From an uncultured Clostridia bacterium (GTDB lineage: Bacteria > Bacillota > Clostridia > TANB77 > CAG-508): a stretch of 40,739 bases of DNA. Every line of letters starts with the position of its first letter. Positions within the stretch are counted from its first letter, which is position 1. Positions 17,685-24,554 of this stretch are shown here, in pieces. The stretch spans positions 1-40,739 of the forward strand of contig CALXWM010000009.1 in assembly GCA_944392425.1 (NCBI GenBank), given 5' to 3'. The position numbers and the translations under genes were made by a program. The notes under the pieces are model-generated. The model was not told where the DNA came from. It was given only the letters and a program-made list of their open reading frames with translations, and searched no databases.

Positions 17685-18914
17685 ATGGAAAAAATATATA
17701 AGAGAGAAGATTACTTAAAAAAAATTCGAGGTTTTTATAATGATGATATGATTAAAGTTATATCTGGAATAAGAAGATGTGGAAAATCATTTTTTTTAAA
17801 ATCTATTATTCAAGAACTTATAGAAAATGGTGTAAAAGAAAAAGACATCATATATATTGAATTGGATAAGAAAAAATATAAAAATATAAAAACTTCAAAA
17901 CAATTAGAAAAGATAATTGATGAACAAATAGTAGATAATGATTTTAAATATCTATTTATTGACGAAATACAAAATGTTAAGGGATTTGAAACCTTAATAA
18001 ATTCATATAGAGAGGAAGGAAATATATCCATTTTTATAACAGGATCAAATTCTTATCTTTTAAGTGGGGAATTAGTAACAAAACTAACTGGAAGATACCT
18101 TGAAATAGAAATGATGACTCTTTCTTTTTATGAATATGTAGACATGAAAAGATTTTTGAATAAGAGTGTTAACGAAAATATTTATTTGGAGTTTGAAGAA
18201 TACATTAGAAATGGTGGTTTTCCTAAATCTTTATATTACGATAATTATGAGGAAAAAATAACATATACTTCTAGCGTTATAAATCAAATTTTTGAAAAAG
18301 ACATAAAAACAAGTAATAGAATAAATGATAAAGCTTTATTTGAAAGAATACAAAAGTTTGTTATTAATAATTTCGGAGCTGTTATTTCTATTAAGAACAT
18401 ATATAATTATTTAAAAAAAGAAGTAAAAATAAATGTTGACAGACGAACAATAAAAAGATATTTAGATATTTTGGAAAAAGCAAAAATTATTTACCCTTGT
18501 GAATTGTTTGATATAAAATCAAAATCAGTTTTAAAGGGAGAAAAAAAATACTATTTAGCTGATTTAAGTATTTATTATTCACAAAACACTGATAATAGAA
18601 TAAATTACGGACCAGTTCTTGAAAATGTAATGTATTCATATTTAAAGAGTAAAAATTATAAACTTTCTGTTGGTTATATTGGAAAACTAGAATGTGATTT
18701 TATTGCAAGAGCAAATTATGATGATTACTATTATATTCAAGTTTCTAAAGATATTAGTAATAAAGAAACTGAAGAAAGAGAATATAGACCATTCTATATG
18801 ATTAAAGACCTATACCCAAGGTACTTATTCACTATGGATATGTTACTTCAAAAAAGAGATGGTGTAAAACATCAGAATATTGTTGATTTTATTTATAATA
18901 ATAAAATGCTATAA
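17685..18914 (+). CDS. AAA ATPase with DUF4143 domain
   Basis: A 409-residue protein. The AAA_14-type P-loop domain occupies about residues 1-170: Walker A GIRRCGKS (28-35), Walker B YLFIDEIQNV (about 89), a sensor-like FITGSNSYLLSGE, and GRYLEIEMMTLSFYEY. A winged-helix linker (about 225-265) and a C-terminal DUF4143 nuclease-like region follow (about 295-400; GPVLENVMYSYLKSK, LECDFIARANYDDYYYIQVS, a PD-(D/E)XK-like E-x-D-F-I...Q pattern). The family is widespread and mostly uncharacterised. Positioned 68 nt upstream of the Thoeris pair on the same strand, it may be cotranscribed with it. It could be a separate defence or maintenance gene. The start has only a weak GGTGAT site. Confidence 0.85.
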   Translation: MEKIYKREDYLKKIRGFYNDDMIKVISGIRRCGKSFFLKSIIQELIENGVKEKDIIYIELDKKKYKNIKTSKQLEKIIDEQIVDNDFKYLFIDEIQNVKGFETLINSYREEGNISIFITGSNSYLLSGELVTKLTGRYLEIEMMTLSFYEYVDMKRFLNKSVNENIYLEFEEYIRNGGFPKSLYYDNYEEKITYTSSVINQIFEKDIKTSNRINDKALFERIQKFVINNFGAVISIKNIYNYLKKEVKINVDRRTIKRYLDILEKAKIIYPCELFDIKSKSVLKGEKKYYLADLSIYYSQNTDNRINYGPVLENVMYSYLKSKNYKLSVGYIGKLECDFIARANYDDYYYIQVSKDISNKETEEREYRPFYMIKDLYPRYLFTMDMLLQKRDGVKHQNIVDFIYNNKML

Positions 18915-18982
18915 GATTTTTAAAATTGTAGAATTTTTTGCTAAATAAAAAGAACAAAGTTATATTATTGAGGTGCTAATAA

Positions 18983-19804
18983 ATGAAACAAAAATTTTTT
19001 GATTTTAATTTAATAAAGACCGAATGGAATATATTTTCAATTATTGCCACAATTACTGGATTCGTGCTAGCAATCACAGGTGTTCCAAATAATTGGAATA
19101 TTGCAATTCTAATAGCATTTATAATTCTATTTATAATAATTTATATAGGAATTTTTTGCTATTATAAATTTTGGTGTAATCACATTGAACTTAAAATTGG
19201 TAAAGTGGATTTAAATATTAAAATTGGAGATATTTTTAATGAAAATGGTTTGAAAGTAATTCCCGTAAATGAATATTTTGATACACAAGCTGATGATGTA
19301 ATAATATCACAGAATACGTTACATGGAAAATACATAAAAGAGTATCTAAAATATAATGACTTGAATAGTTTAAATTCGAAAATAGAGGAAAGTTTATTAA
19401 ATTATGAATTTGAAGAAAATCCACATAGATTAAATGGAAAGAAAAAAAGGTATCCCATAGGAACTACAATAAATATAAATGACTACATTTTAACAGCATT
19501 AACTAAATTTGATGATAAAAATAACGCATATTTATCAATGCAAGAATATTTAAAATTTCTTAACGATTTTTGGAACGAAATAAATCGAATTCATAGTGGA
19601 AGAGTAATAAATGTACCTGTTATAGGGACTGGAATCTCAAGAATTAATCCTGTTCTCTCTCAGCAAGAATATTTAGAGCAAATAATATGGTCTTTAAAAA
19701 CATCTTCACTAATTACAAGTAGAAGTAAAATTAATATAATCATTTATAATAATGATAAAGGAAATATATCATTTTCTAAATTAAAAAATAGATTTAAAAA
19801 ATAG
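18983..19804 (+). CDS. thsA: ThsA-type 2TM-macro effector of a type II Thoeris system
   Basis: A 273-residue protein with two hydrophobic helices (about 16-33 and 39-63) and a cytosolic macro-like domain (about 72-270). The domain shows IKIGDIF, VNEYFDT (95-101), NTLHGKYI, YPIGTTI and a phosphate-binding-like PVIGTGIS (about 212-219). This architecture matches the ThsA effector of type II Thoeris, where the macro domain senses a nucleotide signal made by the TIR protein and the TM part harms the membrane to abort infection. A GAGGTG site precedes the start. The TIR gene begins 12 nt after the stop. Assignment is by architecture and adjacency; binding residues have not been tested. Confidence 0.82.
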   Translation: MKQKFFDFNLIKTEWNIFSIIATITGFVLAITGVPNNWNIAILIAFIILFIIIYIGIFCYYKFWCNHIELKIGKVDLNIKIGDIFNENGLKVIPVNEYFDTQADDVIISQNTLHGKYIKEYLKYNDLNSLNSKIEESLLNYEFEENPHRLNGKKKRYPIGTTININDYILTALTKFDDKNNAYLSMQEYLKFLNDFWNEINRIHSGRVINVPVIGTGISRINPVLSQQEYLEQIIWSLKTSSLITSRSKINIIIYNNDKGNISFSKLKNRFKK

Positions 19805-19816
19805 AAGGGTAGAATT

Positions 19817-20425
19817 ATGGCACATAAATGTTTTATAAGTTATAAAAAAGAGGATTTATATTATAAGAATAAATTAATAGAGAAGTTTAATGTTTCAGAT
19901 GTTATTGACAAAACTCTAGATAGAGTAATAGATAGTGACGATGGTGACTATATAATGTCAGTAATAAGAAGAGATTATTTAAAGGATTCCACAGTTACAA
20001 TTTTTTTAATAGGAGAACATTCTTCAGAAAATGAAGGATATGATTACCTTGGACCTAAAAATTATTTTATACAAAAAGAATTGCAAGCAACTTTATATAA
20101 TAGTAAAGACAATTCAAGAAGTGGCCTAATTGGTGTTGTGCTTCCTAGTATGTACACAAAAATTTACAAAGGAAGCTATCAATGCTCACAATGTAATCAT
20201 ATACATAATAGTGTAAGTATCAATGATAATACTGTAATAAGAGAATTTAGTATCAACTATTATATGACTCCACATAGTGGTTGTGCTTGGTCTCCAGAGG
20301 AACGCTATGCTATACTAGTAAAATGGGAAGATTTTTATAGCAATCCAGAGAAGTACATAAATGCGGCATTTGAAAAAAGAAGTGATCCTATTGCAAATAA
20401 AATTAAAATATATAACTTACGATAG
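19817..20425 (+). CDS. thsB: ThsB-type TIR-domain protein of a type II Thoeris system
   Basis: A 202-residue protein of the TIR-like DUF1863 (MTH538) family. The N-terminal strand and BB-loop region read CFISYKKEDLYYKNKL. STVTIFLIGEHSSEN gives the central strand. YFIQKELQATL carries the candidate catalytic Glu (E88), followed by SGLIGVVLPS. In Thoeris, ThsB senses infection and converts NAD+ to an ADP-ribose-derived signal; in type II systems this is histidine-ADPR. An insert, CSQCNHIHN (from C123), looks like a small zinc knuckle. The SD overlaps the end of thsA, so the two are translationally close. Confidence 0.85.
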   Translation: MAHKCFISYKKEDLYYKNKLIEKFNVSDVIDKTLDRVIDSDDGDYIMSVIRRDYLKDSTVTIFLIGEHSSENEGYDYLGPKNYFIQKELQATLYNSKDNSRSGLIGVVLPSMYTKIYKGSYQCSQCNHIHNSVSINDNTVIREFSINYYMTPHSGCAWSPEERYAILVKWEDFYSNPEKYINAAFEKRSDPIANKIKIYNLR

Positions 20426-20497
20426 CACTCAAAATTTTACAGAGATACTATGCTTGGACTTTTTTAATAATAAATATTTGATACAACTCAGTTGAAT

Positions 20498-20526
20498 TTG
20501 CATTTTTATGTAAATAGTAGTATAAT
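20498..20526 (+). promoter_or_regulatory. promoter of the 159-aa composition-outlier gene
   Basis: TTGCAT (20498-20503) and TATAAT (20521-20526) are spaced exactly 17 nt. The leader contains a near-palindrome CGCTGCTATAGTAGCG (about 20550-20565) that could be an operator or a leader hairpin. Confidence 0.75.
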
Positions 20527-20611
20527 ATAGTTAGGTTATATTTTATTTTCGCTGCTATAGTAGCGATAGAATGATTGGCTAATCAAAAATACTTTTAGGA
20601 GGTAATACACA

Positions 20612-21091
20612 ATGAAAAACACAGCACATGCATTCAACGAGGAAAACATCAAGTATTTGAGAGGAATCTTAGGGGATGAAAAGGTTGATACTTTTATTCT
20701 CGTTTTGGATCCGACATCCGATAGAGTAATTAGCTCTGAAGATGACCAAAAAGCTTTTGAAACAGTTGAAAAGTGCCTCAAGCAAATGGAGAAGTTTGGC
20801 GACAACCGTTGGTGGACCAGCGAAGACAAGAAAGTGCTTGGTTACTACCAGCTTATGAATCCCATTCTTTTGGTACCGTTTGACAAGTTCCATGAAGCTC
20901 TTGAATTCCTTCTTGGTCGCCCTGTATGGACACATGAAATGGGTCTTAACTATGAGGGACTCAAGGCAGAAGCTGAAAGAGCCTTCAACGGCACACAGGA
21001 TTCAGATGAACAGAAGGCAGAATCAATCAAGAAATCCTTTGAGCAGTTAGCCGACTTAGGAAAACCTGTAATAGGTGTGGTAGTTGAGTGA
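20612..21091 (+). CDS. 159-residue cytosolic protein of unknown function
   Basis: I do not recognise this family. The protein is soluble and acidic, with predicted helices and a few strands. Notable segments are DTFILVLDPTSDRVISSEDD, FGDNRWWTSEDKKVLGYYQL, HEALEFLLGRPVWTHEMG and a C-terminal GKPVIGVVVE. There is no signal peptide or transmembrane helix. It has a consensus promoter, an AGGAGGTAAT site and a strong terminator, so it forms a self-contained transcription unit. Composition is unlike its neighbours: 26 of 60 bases are G or C in 20881-20940, against 14 of 60 in 20041-20100 inside the TIR gene. That suggests a different origin or selection for high expression. It sits between the Thoeris pair and the mobilization genes. 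Confidence 0.8.
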   Translation: MKNTAHAFNEENIKYLRGILGDEKVDTFILVLDPTSDRVISSEDDQKAFETVEKCLKQMEKFGDNRWWTSEDKKVLGYYQLMNPILLVPFDKFHEALEFLLGRPVWTHEMGLNYEGLKAEAERAFNGTQDSDEQKAESIKKSFEQLADLGKPVIGVVVE

Positions 21092-21103
21092 TTTAGCTAC
21101 TAC

Positions 21104-21150
21104 GACTGCCCCAGTTTCTAAAAAAAGGAACTGGGGCAGTCATTTTTTTG
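21104..21150 (+). terminator. strong terminator overlapping the relaxase 3' end
   Basis: GACTGCCCCAGTT (21104-21116) pairs with AACTGGGGCAGTC (21130-21142), followed by A and seven T. The right arm encodes the last residues (CPSSFF) of the convergent relaxase gene, so a structural RNA element and coding sequence share bases. Confidence 0.93.
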
Positions 21151-22419
21151 ATTTTTATTAATATTTCTATCTTTATACTTTACTTTTTCTTTATCTTCAT
21201 GCCTCATATCTTTAATATTCTCCCTCATTCTTACAGTCCTATTTTCAATAAAATCACATAGTTTGATATTTTCATTTAACTCATTTATTTTTGTGGCTAA
21301 TTTTTGAATTTCAGAGCAAATAAACTGTCCTTCTTCATCTGTTTTTATTTGTTTATGTCTTTTCCATAAATTTTCTCTTTTACTCTTTAATTCCTTTATT
21401 TCTGTTATAGCATTAGTTTTATATTTTCTTACTTCAGTTAGTGTAGTAATTTTATATTTACTTAAAAATCTTGCAGAATTTGAAAATTGGTCCATTTTTT
21501 TAATTTCTTCTTTCATAGCTTTTGAATATTTAGGTGGATATTTTTGTTTTGGAAATACTTTTAGTAGATAACAATAGTAATAATATAATGCTCTTAAGCC
21601 TTTAGCTTTTGGTTTGTTTCTTATAGAAGTTTTGCTTTTTCTTTTATATCTTCCTGTTAAAGTATGGTATTCTGGGAAAGGTACTTTAAAAGTTATACTA
21701 TGCTTTATTCTAAATAAAATACTTTCTTTTGAATATTCTTCTCCAAAAGTTCTTTCTACTCTGACATATCTCTTATAAGGAAATTTTCTAATACTCATTT
21801 TATTACTCGAATGTTCTAATTCATAGCCCATTTTAGTTAATATTTTTGTAAAATCATTATAGTTACTTGCTTGTGATATTGCATAATCAATATCTGTACG
21901 AACTGAATCAAGATATTTACTACTTCTGGCATATTTATTAAAAATATTTTTATAATAATTTTTTTCTTCTAAAGTTTGTAATTCATATTCTTTACAAATG
22001 TTATCTGATACTTTTCTCATAATAGCATAATTTGTTTTATTATCATAATACTTTTTTCCATCTACAAATGAAACAGAATTTATAACAAAATGATTATGCA
22101 CATTTTTAGTATTAGTGTGAGTTGTAACAATAACTTGAAATTTATCACCCCATAATTCTTCTGCGAGTCTTATTCCAATTTCATGTGCTTCATCAGCAGT
22201 TACTTCACAACCCTTAAAAGATTGATAAGCATGAAAACCTAAAATTCCACCTGTTTTATTAAATTGCTGTTTGGTAATACTCATTTCCTTAAAAGCTATA
22301 TCTGCCATACAATTTATACTTGTAACATACTTTTTATTATCTGTTTTATCTTTGTTAGTGATATAATCAATAACATTGTCAAATCTACTTTTAATTTTCC
22401 ATATTTTTGTTGTAGCCAT
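21118..22419 (-). CDS. mobA: MobA/VirD2-family relaxase
   Basis: A 433-residue relaxase of the Relaxase (PF03432-type, MOB_P-like) group that nicks oriT and pilots the strand in mobilization. The catalytic His triad and metal site show as TTHTNTKNVHNHFVINS (HxHxxxN near residues 107-113), followed by GKKYYDNK. An N-terminal Tyr (DYITNK) is a candidate nucleophile. The C-terminal half is a basic coiled-coil region. It begins 1 nt after the mobC stop, so the two are translationally coupled. The natural stop falls inside the terminator of the opposing gene. Length is typical of small IME relaxases. Confidence 0.9.
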   Translation of the reverse strand: MATTKIWKIKSRFDNVIDYITNKDKTDNKKYVTSINCMADIAFKEMSITKQQFNKTGGILGFHAYQSFKGCEVTADEAHEIGIRLAEELWGDKFQVIVTTHTNTKNVHNHFVINSVSFVDGKKYYDNKTNYAIMRKVSDNICKEYELQTLEEKNYYKNIFNKYARSSKYLDSVRTDIDYAISQASNYNDFTKILTKMGYELEHSSNKMSIRKFPYKRYVRVERTFGEEYSKESILFRIKHSITFKVPFPEYHTLTGRYKRKSKTSIRNKPKAKGLRALYYYYCYLLKVFPKQKYPPKYSKAMKEEIKKMDQFSNSARFLSKYKITTLTEVRKYKTNAITEIKELKSKRENLWKRHKQIKTDEEGQFICSEIQKLATKINELNENIKLCDFIENRTVRMRENIKDMRHEDKEKVKYKDRNINKNQKNDCPSSFF

Positions 22420-22420
22420 A

Positions 22421-22750
22421 TTAATCCTTTCTAGCAGGCATTAAATACATTTCTTGTATATCAATTATAAAATCAGCTATTTTTTGAAAATCTGTATTGT
22501 ATTTTTGTACATCAATATATCCATATCTGTTTGCATTTCTTGCTAATTGATTTATATTAGTTCCAATTTTTCTTAAATCTTGCAACACATAATAAAAATT
22601 CTCATCTGGTTTTTCTTTTAGTTTATAACCTTTTATAAAACATCTTATGAATTCTGCTTCAGATAAGCCTGCTTTTTTAGATTTTTCTTTTAACAATTTA
22701 TCTTCAGATTCATTTAACCAAAATTGTTTTTTTATTGTTCTATTTCTCAT
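22421..22750 (-). CDS. mobC: MobC-family mobilization accessory protein
   Basis: A 109-residue protein. The N-terminal ribbon-helix-helix (TIKKQFWLNESEDKLLKEKSKKAGLSEAEFIRCFI, broken here by families as one unit) is followed by the LRKIGTNINQLARNAN motif diagnostic for MobC relaxosome proteins. It binds oriT and assists nicking by MobA. A GGAGATG site precedes the ATG. It lies directly downstream of the candidate oriT and upstream of mobA on the minus strand. Confidence 0.9.
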   Translation of the reverse strand: MRNRTIKKQFWLNESEDKLLKEKSKKAGLSEAEFIRCFIKGYKLKEKPDENFYYVLQDLRKIGTNINQLARNANRYGYIDVQKYNTDFQKIADFIIDIQEMYLMPARKD

Positions 22751-22779
22751 TAAAAATCATCTCCATTTCTTTTTAATAG

Positions 22780-22870
22780 GGTTTGGGACTAAAGTCCCAT
22801 TCAGAATTGTGGCGGGAGTAACAATTCAGTGCTTGCTAATACATAGAAGGCTTAAGTTACTCCTGCAATA
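22780..22870. other. candidate origin of transfer (oriT)
   Basis: This non-coding stretch upstream of mobC holds a tight palindrome GGGACT-AA-AGTCCC (22785-22798). It also holds a longer inverted repeat, GCGGGAGTAAC (22812-22822) against GTTACTCCTGC (22856-22866), one mismatch. The GTGCTTGCTAATAC segment between is a possible nic region. Placement and structure fit oriTs of MobA/MobC elements; the nick site is not known. Confidence 0.55.
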
Positions 22871-22881
22871 TAATTATATTT

Positions 22882-23199
22882 TTATTTTAGAATTCCAATT
22901 TTTTTGAAAAAAAGATAAGCTTCTCTACTACCAGAAAAGAAAATTTCTTTTTCCTCTATTGATTGTATATCATAATAAATTTTTACCAATTCTGAGAGCT
23001 CGAGGCACTCTTCGTTTGATAAAGTTCTATCTTTAATTTCACCTTCTAAAATCCAAGTAAGATTTTCATTCTTATCTAAAATGTCATGGAATTTATTTTG
23101 TAGTTTTACATATTCTTCATTTGTATTTCTTAAATATCTTTTTATATCTTCGATATATTCTACAAACATATCTTCATATTCTGTATAAAAATTTTCCAT
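22882..23199 (-). CDS. small hypothetical IME protein
   Basis: A 105-residue acidic, mostly helical protein without transmembrane segments (ENFYTEYEDMFVEYIEDIKRY at the start, FFSGSREAYLFFKKIGIL at the end). I cannot name a function. A GGAGG site sits upstream of the ATG. It is 16 nt downstream of the TnpV-like gene and followed by the oriT region, in the replication-mobilization block. Small proteins of this sort are frequent beside TnpV and RepA_N genes in Firmicutes elements. Confidence 0.7.
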   Translation of the reverse strand: MENFYTEYEDMFVEYIEDIKRYLRNTNEEYVKLQNKFHDILDKNENLTWILEGEIKDRTLSNEECLELSELVKIYYDIQSIEEKEIFFSGSREAYLFFKKIGILK

Positions 23200-23215
23200 A
23201 ATCTTTTAACCTCCA

Positions 23216-23578
23216 TTAAGTATAAATTAATTCATTACATACAATTTCTTCAGCACGATTTTTAATATTATTCATTTTTTGAACCCACTTTAATTGATTC
23301 TCAGCTTTTAATTTTTCATCAACATTTTCTTCTTTAGCCAATTCATTAATTAAAGCCTTAACTTTTGTTTGTGCCTCTCCATTTGTCTTTACTAAATACT
23401 CGTGTAATTTATTATTTAGTAGTAACTCTTGATACAAAACTCGCTTATGCTCTTTTAAAAAGTTTAATCTTAATCTTCCATATTGGCCTATATCTTTTCC
23501 TTTTGTTTCTTTACTTTCTTCTGGCATTACTATATTAGGCAAATAATAATTTCCATATTTTGTATATTCTAATTTCAT
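23216..23578 (-). CDS. TnpV-like transposon-encoded protein
   Basis: A 120-residue protein resembling the TnpV family found on clostridial Tn4451-like and other mobile elements. Characteristic stretches are KLEYTKYGNYYLPNIVMPEE, IGQYGRLRLNFLKEHKRVLY, AKEENVDEKLKAENQLKWV and the terminal MNNIKNRAEEIVCNELIY. Its role is not established; it is not itself a transposase with a known catalytic motif. I chose the start at 23578 because a GGAGTG site is 6 nt upstream. The ORF extends 15 codons further, overlapping the end of the RepA_N-type gene, but that part lacks an SD. Confidence 0.82.
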   Translation of the reverse strand: MKLEYTKYGNYYLPNIVMPEESKETKGKDIGQYGRLRLNFLKEHKRVLYQELLLNNKLHEYLVKTNGEAQTKVKALINELAKEENVDEKLKAENQLKWVQKMNNIKNRAEEIVCNELIYT

Positions 23579-23597
23579 TAAAATCACTCCATTTCTT

Positions 23598-24149
23598 TTA
23601 ATTTTCAAAATTATAATTTGCATATAAAAAGTCTAAATTATCATAATGCCTTTGCTCAAAATTTTGATAGCTATTTTTCTTTCCTCTATTGTTATAATTA
23701 TTATTGTTATAGTTTGGTCGTAAATTTTCCGTGTCGTGAGTCGTAGATTTTACGATTCTGGACTCGTAATTTTTACGAATCACTTGTATTAGATTTTTAT
23801 CATGGTCTATTTTGCCAACATAAATTAAATTAGGTTTGTTAGCACCTTGTTTTTTCTCGTAGATTAACTTACATTCGTTTAACTGTTTAAATGCTTTTGT
23901 AACAGTTTTATCAGATAATCCTAGTAATTCTTGTACTTCTTTTCTAGTAAAGATTAGAAAAATATTTCCATCTTTATCAACCCAATTATTTTTAGCAGAT
24001 AATGTTAGTCTATTTAGTAGAAATCCATAGAGGATTTTGCTATCTGAATTTAGTTTATCTTTATAATTTTTATTGAAAAATAACTCCATTGGTATTTGAT
24101 AATATAAATGCTCAAAGCATTCATGAGCCTTGTATGGTATAAAATCCAT
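23598..24149 (-). CDS. RepA_N-type replication initiator homologue
   Basis: A 183-residue protein. The N-terminal 110 residues match the RepA_N domain (YQIPMELFFNKNYKDKLNSDSKILYGFLLNRLTLS, in pieces; FTRKEVQELLGLSDKTVTKAFKQL is its second winged helix). Plasmid RepA_N initiators carry a longer C-terminal host-specific domain. Here the C-terminal part is short and Asn-rich (NNNNYNNRGKK), as in IME-borne members. It may support transient replication after excision or have a regulatory role. It is the first gene of the leftward block and has an AAAGGATG site. No iteron array is obvious inside the gene. Confidence 0.85.
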   Translation of the reverse strand: MDFIPYKAHECFEHLYYQIPMELFFNKNYKDKLNSDSKILYGFLLNRLTLSAKNNWVDKDGNIFLIFTRKEVQELLGLSDKTVTKAFKQLNECKLIYEKKQGANKPNLIYVGKIDHDKNLIQVIRKNYESRIVKSTTHDTENLRPNYNNNNYNNRGKKNSYQNFEQRHYDNLDFLYANYNFEN

Positions 24150-24233
24150 TTTTACATCCTTTCTGATAATTAGAATAGGAATAATAGTAAATAAAGGGAG
24201 TATTTGATAGACTTATCAAAGATTAAAATTTTT

Positions 24234-24254
24234 CCCGACATTCAATCCCGACAT
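24234..24254 (+). repeat. two CCCGACAT direct repeats near attR
   Basis: CCCGACAT at 24234-24241 and 24247-24254 have starts 13 nt apart, about 95 nt inside attR. They match the palindrome near attL (14554-14570). Candidate arm-type sites for the integrase. Confidence 0.5.
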
Positions 24255-24339
24255 CTTATATACATTTAAGGGTGTTTTTGAGAACTTTTAAAAACTCTTT
24301 TTTAATCCTTATAAAATAGGGGATTTCCTTGAAATTACA

Positions 24340-24375
24340 CAAAAAAATACAGGTTAGAAATTTGATTTCTAACCT
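24340..24375 (-). terminator. tRNA-Leu terminator copy carried by the element
   Basis: CAGGTTAGAAAT and ATTTCTAACCTG pair around TTG, and on the minus strand the stem is followed by TATTTTTTT. It ends the tRNA-Leu transcript and duplicates the host terminator now at attL. The stretch 24150-24340 otherwise holds only the CCCGACAT repeats and no gene. Confidence 0.88.
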
Positions 24376-24393
24376 GATATTTTGGTGCAGATA
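24349..24393. repeat. attR direct repeat (overlaps tRNA-Leu 3' end)
   Basis: The 45-bp partner of attL. The last 11 bases form the CCA end and acceptor 3' strand of tRNA-Leu on the minus strand. Confidence 0.95.
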
Positions 24394-24470
24394 CCCGGAA
24401 TCGAACCGGGACGGATTATTAGTCCGCAGGATTTTAAGTCCTGTGCGTCTACCAGTTCCGCCATATCTGC
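24383..24470 (-). tRNA. tRNA-Leu (UAA)
   Basis: On the minus strand the acceptor stem GCAGATA pairs with TATCTGC, then A and an encoded CCA. The D-arm GGCGGAACTGGTAGACGC is typical of tRNA-Leu. The anticodon stem-loop is CAGGA-CTTAAAA-TCCTG (anticodon TAA). A long class II variable arm (CGGACTAATAATCCG) and the T-loop GGTTCGATTCC follow. It is 85 nt plus CCA. The gene is the integration target of the element and stays complete. Confidence 0.97.
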
Positions 24471-24494
24471 ATAAATTATTGCTGAACAATAACT

Positions 24495-24524
24495 ATTATA
24501 ATATCATTCAGCGTACTTTGTCAA
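24495..24524 (-). promoter_or_regulatory. tRNA-Leu promoter
   Basis: On the minus strand TTGACA (24524-24519) and TATAAT (24500-24495), both full consensus, are 18 nt apart and about 25 nt upstream of the tRNA 5' end. Confidence 0.85.
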
Positions 24525-24554
24525 GAGAAAATTTGCAATTTGATGAAAAAATTA

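Larger units (their letters stand above)
14448..24393. mobile_element. integrative mobilizable element in tRNA-Leu, about 9.9 kb, carrying a Thoeris pair
   Basis: Direct repeats of 45 bp (14448-14492 and 24349-24393, one mismatch) mark attL and attR; repeat start to repeat start is 9,901 bp. The right copy overlaps the 3' end of tRNA-Leu(UAA) and its terminator. The left copy is a displaced duplicate beside the HU gene. Between them lie a tyrosine integrase next to attL, an excisionase-like HTH, cargo genes, MobA/MobC with a candidate oriT, and a RepA_N-type gene. No type IV secretion channel genes are present, so the element should depend on a helper conjugative element for transfer. Integration leaves the tRNA intact because the element supplies the same 3' end and hairpin. 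Confidence 0.93.

Noticed and set aside
16618..18914. Toxin-antitoxin reading of the DUF6076-like and AAA genes
   Set aside because: Both are large, each has its own promoter signals, and a strong terminator separates them; no toxin fold is recognisable.
22647..22907. Plus-strand frame over the oriT region and mobC start
   Set aside because: Antisense to mobC and running through the inverted repeats; better explained as non-coding oriT.
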